Assembly (NCBI GenBank): GCA_002841995.1
Contig: PHBS01000011.1
Coordinates: 1 to 41,446 of the forward strand
DNA: 41,446 nt
Direction: 5' to 3'
Origin: Chloroflexi bacterium HGW-Chloroflexi-8
Lineage (GTDB): Bacteria > Chloroflexota > Anaerolineae > Anaerolineales > Anaerolineaceae
The notes below the pieces were generated by a model. It was not told where the DNA came from. It ran no database searches and saw only the letters and a list, made by a program, of their open reading frames with translations. This document shows, one piece after another, positions 1 through 9,817 of this stretch. The first letter of the stretch is position 1; each line of letters opens with the position of its first letter. The translations under genes were made by a program, and so were the position numbers.

Positions 1-536
1 ATATTTTACAGGTGGTGACTGCACCTATTCCTGGAACACTAATCGATGCTGCCAATGGTTTTCTATTTGGTCCTTATTTAGGAACTCTTTACAGTATGAT
101 AGGCCTGATGCTGGGTTCAACCCTGGTGATGGTAGCCGTCCGGCGTTTTGGGCGTCCATTCGCAGAGCGATTGGTCAAAAAGGAATCTTTCAATCAATTT
201 ACTGAAAAACTACAGCGTTATGGAAAGACATTTATTTTTTTGGTCTTTCTATTGCCTTTTATGCCGGATGATATGATCTGTGTATTAGCGGGATTAACCA
301 AAATTCCGATGATTGAATTAATCTTTCTTGCATTGGTTGGCAGAACTCCGGGTGTATTTGTCGCCAATTGGATTGGTTCACGCACAAATGAAATGACAAT
401 CTGGTCTTGGATTTTATTTGGTATTGTGGTTGTGATTGCCGTCCTTTTGTACGGTCATTTTCAAAGAGAAATAAGCCTGAAGATGGAAGATATGGCTGCT
501 AAATTTTCCGATTGGGCTAAGAAAAGATCCGGGTAG
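1..536 (+). CDS. VTT/TVP38-DedA-type membrane protein, 5' end missing
   Basis: The reading frame is open to the left edge (in-frame codons from position 3), so the gene starts outside the window; the GTG at 12 is inside the domain and is not a convincing start. The visible ~178 residues begin in the conserved 'APIPGTLIDAANGFLFG' type segment of the SNARE-associated/VTT domain (TVP38/TMEM64, DedA superfamily), followed by a hydrophobic helix, the basic 'RRFGRPFAERLV' stretch, another conserved half with 'FLLPFMPDDMICVLAGLT', and a C-terminal membrane helix ('WSWILFGIVVVIAVLLY') before a short basic-amphipathic tail. Members are multi-pass inner-membrane proteins; DedA relatives are linked to lipid scrambling or membrane homeostasis, but the role of this one cannot be assigned. 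It sits upstream of addB but a separate promoter lies between them. Confidence 0.85.
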   Translation, partial: ILQVVTAPIPGTLIDAANGFLFGPYLGTLYSMIGLMLGSTLVMVAVRRFGRPFAERLVKKESFNQFTEKLQRYGKTFIFLVFLLPFMPDDMICVLAGLTKIPMIELIFLALVGRTPGVFVANWIGSRTNEMTIWSWILFGIVVVIAVLLYGHFQREISLKMEDMAAKFSDWAKKRSG

Positions 537-576
537 TTCAAAAAATCCGGTTCTCATTTCTCTTTTGCTGATAAAT

Positions 577-605
577 TTGGCAGATTCTTGTTTCCTCACT
601 ACAAT
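577..605 (+). promoter_or_regulatory. sigma70-like promoter of addBA
   Basis: TTGGCA (577-582), a 17-bp spacer, then TACAAT (600-605): five of six consensus bases in each box. The predicted start of transcription is about 27 bp before the addB ATG, and nothing else lies in between. Confidence 0.6.
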
Positions 606-638
606 AATCTTACTTGAAGGAAGCAAACGAGGGAAAAT

Positions 639-3600
639 ATGATCATAAAAGTGATCACTGGTGCTCCAGCCAGTGGGAAAACAAAATGGCTGATTGATCA
701 AATACAAGCGGAGAAAAAGAAACCCGGCCTGCGTAAAATTCGGGTGATCTTACCGGAACACCGTCATAAAAAGATGTTTCAACAGCGGCTGGTTATTGCG
801 GGTGGAATGTTGGGGGTGAATATTGGAGGCTTTGTAGAAATTTGCCAGAATTTGCTTTTGGAAAACGGACATCTGTTTCCTGTTGCAAGTCTGCCTTTCA
901 AACACCGGGTTTTACTGGAGTGTATCGATTCAGTTGACTTAAATGAAGGACTGGGTGATTTTTCAACGCTCAAAGCGATGCCTGGATTTATTAGTTTAAT
1001 GCATGATCTGATAGGGGAGCTTCAGCAAGCCGGGGTTAATCCACTTGATTCAGCTCTGGAAAGCTGGAAAAAACAAAGCAATCAGATCCGGGCTTTGTTC
1101 AGTATCTATCATGAATATTTACATAAGCTGGATAGATTTGGTTGGTTGGATCAAAATTTCCTGATTCAGTATACACTCGACCTCATTTCACAATCTGGTA
1201 CCAGAAAAATGCAATACGATTTGGTAATCATCGATGGTTTTGAGCGATTCACCCCCCCGCAGTTAAGATTAATCTCCTGGTTAAGTCAACAAAATATTCC
1301 TTTGGTTATCTCGTTACCGCTGGAAAGCAACTCTACGCGTCCGGTTTATAGGCGATCAAGCCGGACCTTGCAGGAATTGTTATCTTTAATTCCGGAAATG
1401 GAAGTGGTGGAAATTGGATCACATCAATTGATCCCGTCAGCAATGATTGACCTTGCCGCCAATTTTTACCAATCAAACTTCCAGAAGGTTGATTCCGGTG
1501 GTGTAATCCATTTACTGGAAGTTCAATCTCCCTTACAGGAAGCCCGTGAAAGTTTGCGCTGGCTAAAACAAAAACTGATTTTAATTGAATCCGTCGGAAA
1601 GAAGTTGAATACAGTCACACTTTCGGATTGCGCAGTTGTGATACCCAATTCTGATCTCTATCAGCCATTGATCAAAGCAGTGGCAGAAGAATTTGGAATT
1701 CCGGTTTATTTTAGTCATCGTGGATTTTTAGGGAAGCATCCAGCTATTTCTGTACTGGCTGATTTGCTCTCAATTCATTCGGAAGATTTTCCAAGGCGAT
1801 TACTGATCGATATCCTTCGCAGCCCTTATCTAGATTTTAGTTCTCTCGGTTTCCAACCAGGGGATTCGATCGCCCTGGAAATGGCCAGCCGTTTTGGTGT
1901 TATTATTTCAACTTTAAAAAAGTGGCAGGATGTTCTGGGTTATTTGGCGACCAACCCGCTGCTAGAGGATCGGGGAGAGGATCGGGAAGAAAGCGAACCA
2001 TTAAGTTTTTCTTTGCCAAAAGGGCAGGAAGCCCAAAGGTTGCTGGATGGTATCAATCGTTTTGCGGACTGGATTCAACCAGTGGATGAAATTCGTTCTA
2101 TGACACGCTGGTTGGATTGGTTCGAGGACCTCCTGACGCAAACAAATTGGCAAAATAAAGTCAAAGAGGCTGGTCAACCCGAAATTATGACCGATCTGGA
2201 AGGGATTTTTAAGGGTTTACGAGCCGCAGAATTTGAATTAGGCCAGTGGAATCTTAGCTACATGGAATTTGTTTCGGAGTTAATCGGCTTATTTCAGATC
2301 AGTGGTGAAACCAATGAAATGCGATTTGAAAATGCGGTACAAGTGCTCAGAATTCCGGAAGTGCGTGGGCATCGCTTTGACTATGTAGCCGTATTGGGTC
2401 TGGCAGAAGGCAGTCTTCCATCCGTGGAAAAGGAAGACCCGTTTTTACCGGAACCACTCCGTTTGCAGCTAGGCATGGAATTACGCTTGGATCGAAACCA
2501 GATTGGTCAATTCTTTCAAGTGTTAACGCGTGCAAACCGTGAGATACTCTTTACACGTCCCTATCTGACTGGCAAGGGCGATACACTTGAAGCATCGCCG
2601 TATTGGAACGCAATGGTGGAGATAATTGGTAAAAATGATTTGCGCACCATTCGTCCTTCTGAGCCAAGAAATCTGTCAGAAGCAGCATCAATAACAGAGC
2701 TGTTATTTTGGATCAGTCAGTATCAATATGAAATACCAGAGACAAATGATGTAAATGTGTTGTCAGCCTGGCTGGATCTTAACCAACAAAAAATGGTTTT
2801 AAAAAGCCGTCATAGAAGAATTCCAGACGACCATTTTGAAGGGTTTCTAGGTGAATTAATCCGACCTCTGGATCGAATGGCACGTTCAGGAACAGTGTGG
2901 AGTGCTTCCCGATTGGAAACGTATCTATCCTGCCCCATGCGATTTTGGGTAAATTATGGTCTCAAAATTGAAGAACAGCAAATTCCACAGCTTGGCTTGC
3001 AAGCATGGCAAATTGGCAGCATTTTGCATTCCATTCTTGAAAAAGTTTACAAAGCTGCTGATGATCCGACCAACCCGAATTCTGTCATTGATGTCCTGGA
3101 ATCGGTTTTTGAAGCGGAATTTGCCTTTGCATTACAGCAGTATCATTTTGAAGAAGATATTTTATGGGAACATCAGAAGCGGGAATGGATTAAGAACCTG
3201 ACGGCTGCAATAACGAATCTGGCAAGTGAAGGTTGGGAACCAATTTCTTATGAGCAAAAATTTGGATTCGATGGAAAAGAAAGTCTTAAAATTCCACTTC
3301 TGGAAGGAAATGAACTACGGCTCAATGGAGTCATCGATCGTGTCGATCGTAATCGGCAAGGTCAAATTCGTGTCATTGATTATAAAACCGGGAGCAGTCA
3401 TCTTGGAAAAGAAGACCTGATTAATGGGACTCGGTTGCAACTGCCACTTTATGCATTGGCAGCACAAAATGCTTTACGCCTGGGTCAACCGGTGGAAGGA
3501 TTTTATTGGGCGTTACTGGCGGAAAAACAAAGTTCTTTGCAGTTGAGTAAATTTGAATATGAAGATTTTGTCGGAGTGGAAGGTGCTATTCAGGTTGTTA

Positions 3601-3731
3601 TTCAGCATCTGGGAAATGCAATCGGCGGGATAAGCCAGGCTGATTTCCACCCTAAAAAACCTGTTGGCGGTTGCCCCGAATATTGCCCTGCAAAGATTTG
3701 GTGCTGGCGTTACAGCCCGGAAGGGTGGTAA
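639..3731 (+). CDS. addB: AddB-like ATP-dependent helicase-nuclease subunit B
   Basis: Second subunit of an AddAB-type helicase-nuclease that resects double-strand breaks for RecA loading. The 1030-residue protein opens with a Walker A motif (GAPASGKT, residues 8-15), as AddB does, though the rest of the helicase domain is inactivated in the family. The C-terminal third is a RecB-type PD-(D/E)XK nuclease: 'GVIDRVDR' followed by 'VIDYKTG' with D914 and K916. The iron-sulfur cysteines that brace this domain are present: C765 in 'YLSCPMRFW' and C1012, C1016 and C1022 near the C-terminus. The last three have C-x3-C-x5-C spacing; the AddB pattern I know is C-x2-C-x5-C. It is somewhat shorter than the ~1160 residues of the Bacillus protein. 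The ATG at 639 follows a GAGGG site. addA begins 5 bp after the stop, so they are co-transcribed. Confidence 0.9.
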   Translation: MIIKVITGAPASGKTKWLIDQIQAEKKKPGLRKIRVILPEHRHKKMFQQRLVIAGGMLGVNIGGFVEICQNLLLENGHLFPVASLPFKHRVLLECIDSVDLNEGLGDFSTLKAMPGFISLMHDLIGELQQAGVNPLDSALESWKKQSNQIRALFSIYHEYLHKLDRFGWLDQNFLIQYTLDLISQSGTRKMQYDLVIIDGFERFTPPQLRLISWLSQQNIPLVISLPLESNSTRPVYRRSSRTLQELLSLIPEMEVVEIGSHQLIPSAMIDLAANFYQSNFQKVDSGGVIHLLEVQSPLQEARESLRWLKQKLILIESVGKKLNTVTLSDCAVVIPNSDLYQPLIKAVAEEFGIPVYFSHRGFLGKHPAISVLADLLSIHSEDFPRRLLIDILRSPYLDFSSLGFQPGDSIALEMASRFGVIISTLKKWQDVLGYLATNPLLEDRGEDREESEPLSFSLPKGQEAQRLLDGINRFADWIQPVDEIRSMTRWLDWFEDLLTQTNWQNKVKEAGQPEIMTDLEGIFKGLRAAEFELGQWNLSYMEFVSELIGLFQISGETNEMRFENAVQVLRIPEVRGHRFDYVAVLGLAEGSLPSVEKEDPFLPEPLRLQLGMELRLDRNQIGQFFQVLTRANREILFTRPYLTGKGDTLEASPYWNAMVEIIGKNDLRTIRPSEPRNLSEAASITELLFWISQYQYEIPETNDVNVLSAWLDLNQQKMVLKSRHRRIPDDHFEGFLGELIRPLDRMARSGTVWSASRLETYLSCPMRFWVNYGLKIEEQQIPQLGLQAWQIGSILHSILEKVYKAADDPTNPNSVIDVLESVFEAEFAFALQQYHFEEDILWEHQKREWIKNLTAAITNLASEGWEPISYEQKFGFDGKESLKIPLLEGNELRLNGVIDRVDRNRQGQIRVIDYKTGSSHLGKEDLINGTRLQLPLYALAAQNALRLGQPVEGFYWALLAEKQSSLQLSKFEYEDFVGVEGAIQVVIQHLGNAIGGISQADFHPKKPVGGCPEYCPAKIWCWRYSPEGW

Positions 3732-3736
3732 GCATT

Positions 3737-6700
3737 ATGAATCAGATCATTAAAACGATTTTGGATCAACAAGGACTGACAACCAATCAATACACAGCCG
3801 CAATAGAGCGCGATCGGGACGTGGCGGTTACGGCTGGTGCAGGCTCAGGAAAAACCCGCACATTGGTGGCGCGCTATCTGAGTCTTTTAGCGGAAGGCAA
3901 CGCGCCTGAATCTGTGGTTGCGATTACTTTTACTGAAAAGGCAGCTCGGGAAATGCGTGCCCGAGTCAGGACGGAGTTGCACAAACAGGTAAAGCAAGCC
4001 GAAACTGGCGACGCAAAAGATTTTTGGCAGGGTTTGGAACAGCGTATGGATGCTGCCAGAATCAGCACCATACACAGCCTGTGTTCAGAGATTCTTCGAT
4101 CACATCCAGCCAGTGCCGGGGTCGATCCCAAATTTCAAGTAATGGATGAGGGTCTGACAGCGATTGAGCGTCTGGAGGCAGTGGCAAGTGCGTTGGAAGA
4201 AGCGGTGCAGGACCCGGAAATCTCGGAACTATTCTTAATTTTCCGTTCCAGAACGCTGGGAAAAATGATAAACCAAATGTTGACCCGGCGCCTGGATTTA
4301 GCCGAGTGGGTAAATTCCCCTGATGATCAGGGGTTGAGCATTTTATGGCAAGCCTTGTTTTATTTTTTAAGAGACCCACAGCAAGAGGATCTTATCCAGG
4401 AAATTTTGGGATTCTCAGCACTTTTTTTGGAAATTGACTCTACTCAAAAAGGTGCTGAACAAATCGAGAACTTTAAACAGATCTGGAATGAATTAGAACT
4501 TACCTGGCAGGCTGAAGATCTGTTTGGTGTCTTCCAACTTTTATCGCAAATTCGCAAGTCCATATTAAACCGCATTGTCGGATCTAAAGATAGCATCAGT
4601 CGGGTTGCAATTCAGGCATGGCGTGATCTTTTTGATGAAAAAATGGTCTCATGGATGGGAAAAGACCCAATTGACGTGGATTTGGAAAGAATCTGTCTGA
4701 ATAATTTACCGCTTTTGAAGCGATTGTACCTTCGGGCTGAGCAATTGTATCTGGTTGGTTTGCGTAAGAAACAAAGCCTGGACTTTGATGACCTTGAAAT
4801 TGGTGCCATGCATTTATTGGAGAACGAGTCAATTCGAATGATGTGGCAGGCAAAGATTAATGCCTTGCTGGTGGACGAGTTTCAGGATACTAATCAACGC
4901 CAGCGTAGAATTGTGGAATTACTCATTGAAAATACATCTGGCAAATTGTTTGTGGTGGGTGATGCACGTCAGTCTATCTATCGTTTTCGTGGTGCAGATG
5001 TGTCTGTATTTCGCGAAGTACAAAAGTGGATAGAAAAAAAGAACGGTTTGTTATCGGATTTTGATGAAACCTTTCGAACGCATCGACCGTTGTTAACTGC
5101 AATGGATGACCTGCTTTCCGTCCAAATGGGGACAGTGGAAGATCCAAAACGACCATTTATTGTTCCCTTTAGCAGTATGCAGCCTGCGAATGAGCGCACA
5201 GAATATCCGGTTGAACAACCATTTTGCCGCGTCATGGTGGGTGCTGGAGAAAATTCAGAAAAAGGACGTGAGATTTCAGCCAACCAATTGGCAGCTTTTT
5301 TGCTCAAAATGAAAGCTTGTGGACAAATTCAGAACTGGCAAGATGTCGCCCTATTATTTCGTGCTTCGGGAGCATTTGCTTTTTATGAAGATGCTTTGGA
5401 AAGAGCTGGAATTCCTTTTGTAACAGTTGCCGGACGCGGCTTTTTTGATCGCCCGGAGATACGCGATCTACTAAATCTTTTACGGGCGGTAGCGGATCCC
5501 TGGGATGACTTGGCCATGGTCGGATTGCTTCGCTCACCGGTCCTTGGAATGAGCGATCCCGGAATTACGCGTTTGCGCTGGCTTTCATCCGCTGACCAAC
5601 CCACTTCGCTTTATTTGGCGCTGAACCAGGACCTGAGTTCGTTTTCAGGTATGGATCAGGATGCAGCCAGAAGGGCACGCCGGGTATTCGAAGTTGTGGG
5701 CGAAATGGTTGGGCATAAACCTGTAGCTGAAGTATTGCAAAAATTGGCAAATCTGACGAATTACCGTGCTGTTTTGGCAGGTTTTGAAGAACGAGCCTGG
5801 CGGAATGTCGATAAATTATTGCTGGATAGTGCCAGTACAACTTTTATTAGCATTCCTGCTTACCTGGAATTCATCCAACAGACCCGTGATGCTGGTGCCC
5901 GCGAGGGAGAAGCACCCGGGGAAGCAGAGCAAATGGTGCAGTTGATGACTATTCACAAAGCCAAGGGACTGGAGTTCCCTTGGGTTATTTTGGCAGATGC
6001 AGGTCGCAAAGAAATCACCAGGCAGGGGAATTTTCTCCAGGTAAACGGAGAAGGGGCAGGATTTAACCCGGATGGACTGGAGTACAGGCCGCTCTTGTGG
6101 CGTTGGTTGGTCAAGCTGGATCAGGAACGAGATGAAGCGGAGAACAAACGGCTGCTATATGTCGCAATGACACGGGCACAGCACAAATTGGTCATTCATG
6201 GTCATGCCAGTACCAAAAATGAGAATTATGTGGTCAATGGCTGGCTGGATAGAATTTTATCTCAGCTCAGGATTGATTTAACAGAATTTAGCCCGGAAAA
6301 TTCGACAAGAATACTGGAAAACCCATCCAGTGCATTAATTGCGGTGGATGTCCAAACACAAATGGTAGAAATTCAGTCACAAAAGGAAAATATTTCTCAG
6401 CAACCGGTGCAATCGTTTGGATCATTAATTCAGCCATTGCCAACCGAACCAAAAGCCCAGCCACGAGAAATTTTGATTTTACAACGGAACGCATTACAGC
6501 CAGCCATCGGAAAGCTTTTGCATTTGGCATTACAAGCCTGGCGTTTCCCGAAAACAGATTTGGAGATGCAATTCCTGAACAGAGCTGCGCTGGAATATGG
6601 TTTGACCGACGGAGAATCGATCCGGAAAGCGGTCGATCATGTCAATTCTATGCTACAGAGATTGCAATCGCACCCGGTCTTTCTGGAAATCGATGAGGCG

Positions 6701-6991
6701 ATGGAACGTTACCATGAGGTACCCTATGCGATCCTGGATGAGGAAGAAAGTCAAACTGGTCGTCTGGATATTCTTTATCGTACCGAAACTGGTTGGAAGA
6801 TTGTCGATTTTAAAACCGATCGCCTGGAAAGATTGGATGAAATAAGCACTGATAAAATGGAACAATACAAAACTCAATTGAAGCGCTACGTTAAGGCGGT
6901 TGAAGAGCAAACGGGTGAGAAACCGGAAGCAAGAATTTGTTTCTTGAATATTGGCAAAAAGATTGAAATGTTGGAAATCATTTTCGAATGA
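3737..6991 (+). CDS. addA: AddA-like UvrD-family helicase-nuclease subunit A
   Basis: Catalytic 3'-5' helicase and nuclease subunit partnering the preceding AddB. I chose the ATG at 3737, 5 bp after addB stops; an upstream in-frame start would run back into addB. The 1084 residues carry all SF1A motifs: Walker A 'AGAGSGKT' near the N-terminus, 'ITFTEKAAREM' (motif Ia), Walker B 'LLVDEFQDTNQRQ', 'VVGDARQSIYRFRGAD' (motif III), 'MTIHKAKGLEFPWV' (motif V) and 'LLYVAMTRAQ' (motif VI). The C-terminus is a second PD-(D/E)XK nuclease with 'GRLDIL' and 'IVDFKTDR' (D1024, K1026), so both nuclease sites of the complex look intact. Length is a little below the ~1230 residues usual for Firmicute AddA. 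The gene is followed immediately by a convergent minus-strand gene, only 3 bp away, with no hairpin terminator evident. Confidence 0.92.
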   Translation: MNQIIKTILDQQGLTTNQYTAAIERDRDVAVTAGAGSGKTRTLVARYLSLLAEGNAPESVVAITFTEKAAREMRARVRTELHKQVKQAETGDAKDFWQGLEQRMDAARISTIHSLCSEILRSHPASAGVDPKFQVMDEGLTAIERLEAVASALEEAVQDPEISELFLIFRSRTLGKMINQMLTRRLDLAEWVNSPDDQGLSILWQALFYFLRDPQQEDLIQEILGFSALFLEIDSTQKGAEQIENFKQIWNELELTWQAEDLFGVFQLLSQIRKSILNRIVGSKDSISRVAIQAWRDLFDEKMVSWMGKDPIDVDLERICLNNLPLLKRLYLRAEQLYLVGLRKKQSLDFDDLEIGAMHLLENESIRMMWQAKINALLVDEFQDTNQRQRRIVELLIENTSGKLFVVGDARQSIYRFRGADVSVFREVQKWIEKKNGLLSDFDETFRTHRPLLTAMDDLLSVQMGTVEDPKRPFIVPFSSMQPANERTEYPVEQPFCRVMVGAGENSEKGREISANQLAAFLLKMKACGQIQNWQDVALLFRASGAFAFYEDALERAGIPFVTVAGRGFFDRPEIRDLLNLLRAVADPWDDLAMVGLLRSPVLGMSDPGITRLRWLSSADQPTSLYLALNQDLSSFSGMDQDAARRARRVFEVVGEMVGHKPVAEVLQKLANLTNYRAVLAGFEERAWRNVDKLLLDSASTTFISIPAYLEFIQQTRDAGAREGEAPGEAEQMVQLMTIHKAKGLEFPWVILADAGRKEITRQGNFLQVNGEGAGFNPDGLEYRPLLWRWLVKLDQERDEAENKRLLYVAMTRAQHKLVIHGHASTKNENYVVNGWLDRILSQLRIDLTEFSPENSTRILENPSSALIAVDVQTQMVEIQSQKENISQQPVQSFGSLIQPLPTEPKAQPREILILQRNALQPAIGKLLHLALQAWRFPKTDLEMQFLNRAALEYGLTDGESIRKAVDHVNSMLQRLQSHPVFLEIDEAMERYHEVPYAILDEEESQTGRLDILYRTETGWKIVDFKTDRLERLDEISTDKMEQYKTQLKRYVKAVEEQTGEKPEARICFLNIGKKIEMLEIIFE

Positions 6992-6994
6992 ATT

Positions 6995-7912
6995 CTAAAA
7001 TTCTTTGCCAAACATGAGGACATCCCGTTTTACTTCAAAGCCAAGCGATTGATAGAGCCGAAAGGCAGTATCGCGGTAACCATCAGTTTCAACTTCGATT
7101 TGTTGAATACCTGATTCAACCAATCGTTCCAGCATGGCAGCCAGAACTACGCGACCTAAAGCATATCGACTAAAGTCCGGATGGCAGCCTAAAGGTTCGA
7201 TTTGAGCACTCCTGTGTAACGGATCAAAATCATTCACCCAGGCGATGCAAAAAGCACATAATCGTCCTTCTGGTGATGTGACGACAAGATCGAAATTTGA
7301 CCGGTAAGCTGGAAGTTGAATGGTGCGGATGCGCCAGGGAATGGTCATATTCTTTGTTTTAAAAGTTTCCTGGTGTAGAGAAACATAAGATTCTACTTCT
7401 TCCAGTCCACGCAATGGGCGAATGGAAAAACCTGGGGGTGGTGGATATTTCTTTGGAAGTGGGGTGGTAGTTCTTTCCATACAGACTTTTGTCCAGGCAC
7501 CTTCAGCCAAAAAAGATTGACAGACATAACCTGTTTTTTCCAACGCTCGTATGGTCCCGGATTGTTCAGAAAATACCGGAATATACCAGGATGGATGACC
7601 ATACTCGGTACCACGGATAGATTGTGCATGCTGATCAATCCATGAAAGCACCTGTGGCAACAGACGATTGGTAAATTGTGGGTTGATTGACAAGTCCACA
7701 GTCCACCAGGGCGTTTGCATAACAGCCCATCCAATCAAATCGTTATCGGCATTAAACCATAGACTGGCATTTGTGGGATCGTCCAGTGCCCAGGAACTAA
7801 AGCGATAAGGCAAATCGGTCACATGGAAAGTGCTTTGCTTGAACCGGTTGGCTAGTTCGATCATGCCTGGAAAATCCCCGGGCACTTGAGGAGTTTTTTG
7901 TATGAATTCCAT
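6995..7912 (-). CDS. GNAT-family N-acetyltransferase, probably two GNAT folds
   Basis: 305-residue protein using the ATG at 7912, which has AGG about 7 bases upstream; a TTG five codons earlier is an alternative start without a better site. The C-terminal half (about residues 160-305) reads as a GNAT domain: an 'IEPLGCHPDFSRYALGR' segment corresponding to the acetyl-CoA pyrophosphate-binding motif A, followed by helix 'VVLAAMLERL', 'IEVETDG' and the typical terminal 'AFRLYQSLGFEV'. The N-terminal half is of similar size with 'LIGWAVM' and 'GTIRALEKTGYVCQSF', which resembles a degenerate second GNAT fold. Substrate is unknown. It is separated by about 290 bp from the upstream ABC genes, a stretch that holds only a weak TTGCAT/TAACAT promoter candidate. 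It converges on addA. Confidence 0.8.
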   Translation of the reverse strand: MEFIQKTPQVPGDFPGMIELANRFKQSTFHVTDLPYRFSSWALDDPTNASLWFNADNDLIGWAVMQTPWWTVDLSINPQFTNRLLPQVLSWIDQHAQSIRGTEYGHPSWYIPVFSEQSGTIRALEKTGYVCQSFLAEGAWTKVCMERTTTPLPKKYPPPPGFSIRPLRGLEEVESYVSLHQETFKTKNMTIPWRIRTIQLPAYRSNFDLVVTSPEGRLCAFCIAWVNDFDPLHRSAQIEPLGCHPDFSRYALGRVVLAAMLERLVESGIQQIEVETDGYRDTAFRLYQSLGFEVKRDVLMFGKEF

Positions 7913-8203
7913 ATGAAAACCTGCCAATTCTTGTTCTTTGGTTAGGGAAAAAATACAGCTGGAATTTACTGATGCGTAGTTGTTTTTATATGTTAAGAAT
8001 TATCAAAAGGAAATGCAATTAGCAATATAGGTGAACAGAAATCAAATGTTGAAGCAAGTAATTTGGCGTATGTAATCCTAATATCCAGAATCTATTCGTA
8101 CCAATTGGGTTCAATGAAATTTACTAAGATTTACAGAACAGGCAAATTGGACTGGGATCAGAATTTTATAAATGGGAAATCAATATTTTTTTCTGAGATT
8201 TTC

Positions 8204-9817
8204 TCATTTTTGAGCCAGATTGCGATAAGCATTGGAAGCCAATAGCAGGGAAGCGATTCCAAAGCCCAAACTGACAATCATAATACCCAGTGCACCTGGT
8301 AAACCTGGAAGCAAATAATCCACCAGATAGGATATCAGAATTAACCCCAACGAAAGAAATACACCCAGGATGCTTACACCTGGTACCGCTTCATGTATTA
8401 AACCTTCACTTGAGGCCTGGCGGATTACATCGTAAGCAGTAATCCCTGCATTTCCCATTACAATTCCTGGAATATAAATCGCAAATCCATCCATTGGGAT
8501 CCGGAAAAAAATAGAACTGCTCCACAGCCCTAAAAGGCTTGACAAAATCAAGAAAAGACAAGCCTTAATGAGATCATAAACCAGGAACTTTTTGAAAGGA
8601 ATTGGGAGCTGGCGGACAATAAACCAACGTGAAAGATCGTTCTGTAGGCGAATGACCGATATCTGGCTGATCTGAATGACCCAGATGGATAGGATAAATG
8701 CGCGGCTATATCGTTCTGGCAGCAGAGCAAAACTGAACATCAAAAGAAAAATCGTGAACCAGTTCGATAATGAAGATAAACGAAAAATCCGTCTCGACTG
8801 GATGATATCCTTCCAAACCAGAATGGAGGCTCCCGGAAATACCGATTGGTTAGCAGGTTTATGCCCCATCCCTAACCACAATTGGTTTTGTGTATTTTCG
8901 GCGTAAGAAACCAATCCATATTGACGAGCTGTTCGAATGTTTTCTGCTACACTGCTTTCCTGGGCGGCACGACTAAGATTGAAAGTTTGTGCAGCTTTTG
9001 CCATTCCAGTAAACAAAATCACAATGAAAATCCATCCAATTGCCCAAACCAGAATTAAGTTTTTATTACCCGCAACGGTAAGAATCGAAACAACTTCTAT
9101 TCCAGTGAATTGACCCAATGGAAGAAAAGTTTCAAGACTGGGAGAAATGGTCAAAACCAGAATAAGCGTAGAAAGGATGACGGAAATTGGCATCACAATT
9201 CGGGGCATCCAGTACCGTTCTTTGTCTTTTTGCAGACGAAGAATTCCTATCAACCAATTGAGGATAAAGAGACCAAAATGAATTGGGAGAATAATTAATA
9301 CAGTTTGCAATCCTGTCAAAATATAGGTTGGAAGAAAACTAATCGTTAGGCGACCCGGCAAAGATATTTCAACAATAAAAAATCCCATTGTTAAGGCGAT
9401 CAGCAGGAATGGAGCGAAGCTCTTTATCCATGGCATCCAAAACCAGCGAATTACTAAATCTCTGTGGTTGACGGGTGTTTGACAGAGCAGTAACGCGTCT
9501 TCTTCTGAAAATCGAACCGGACTGGAATGTAACGATTTCCATAAAGAATAATTGAACCACATCGCCATTAGCAAAAGCACAACAAAAATGGTAGCCTGAA
9601 TTGGATCCAGTGGTGGCAGGTAATTGAAAATAACCTTTGCACCGTTTGCGAAAAATATTAATGTCATCAATATCCAGCTACTAAAGAAAATTAACACGTA
9701 TAAAAGATACAAGCGGTTATTCCAGGAATGGTCATGAATTTCATAACCAACAATTGAAAACCAATATTGCAATTCATTGGCTTCCTGGCGGGACCGGATC
9801 CATTGGGCGGCATTCAT
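8204..9817 (-). CDS. ABC-2/EcsB-like exporter permease
   Basis: Integral membrane partner of the ATPase encoded immediately upstream; its ATG follows the ATPase TAG with no gap, so the two are translationally linked. The 537 residues contain roughly ten or more hydrophobic segments in two blocks (about 35-240 and 340-535) around a more polar centre at about residues 265-330. A cytoplasmic-looking motif 'FSEEDALLLCQTPVNHRDL' after the second helix resembles the conserved segment of EcsB/YthQ-type exporter permeases, in which an acidic-rich stretch before a short 'P' motif contacts the ATPase. No substrate-binding protein is encoded nearby, so export is more likely than import. Substrate is unknown. 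Confidence 0.78.
   Translation of the reverse strand: MNAAQWIRSRQEANELQYWFSIVGYEIHDHSWNNRLYLLYVLIFFSSWILMTLIFFANGAKVIFNYLPPLDPIQATIFVVLLLMAMWFNYSLWKSLHSSPVRFSEEDALLLCQTPVNHRDLVIRWFWMPWIKSFAPFLLIALTMGFFIVEISLPGRLTISFLPTYILTGLQTVLIILPIHFGLFILNWLIGILRLQKDKERYWMPRIVMPISVILSTLILVLTISPSLETFLPLGQFTGIEVVSILTVAGNKNLILVWAIGWIFIVILFTGMAKAAQTFNLSRAAQESSVAENIRTARQYGLVSYAENTQNQLWLGMGHKPANQSVFPGASILVWKDIIQSRRIFRLSSLSNWFTIFLLMFSFALLPERYSRAFILSIWVIQISQISVIRLQNDLSRWFIVRQLPIPFKKFLVYDLIKACLFLILSSLLGLWSSSIFFRIPMDGFAIYIPGIVMGNAGITAYDVIRQASSEGLIHEAVPGVSILGVFLSLGLILISYLVDYLLPGLPGALGIMIVSLGFGIASLLLASNAYRNLAQK

Noticed and set aside
4062-4379. 105-residue minus-strand frame inside addA
   Set aside because: Pro/Leu-rich antisense shadow with no ribosome site, opposite an intact helicase domain.
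8063-8245. 60-residue plus-strand frame between the ABC permease and GNAT genes
   Set aside because: No ribosome site, odd composition, and its end overlaps the permease C-terminus antisense.
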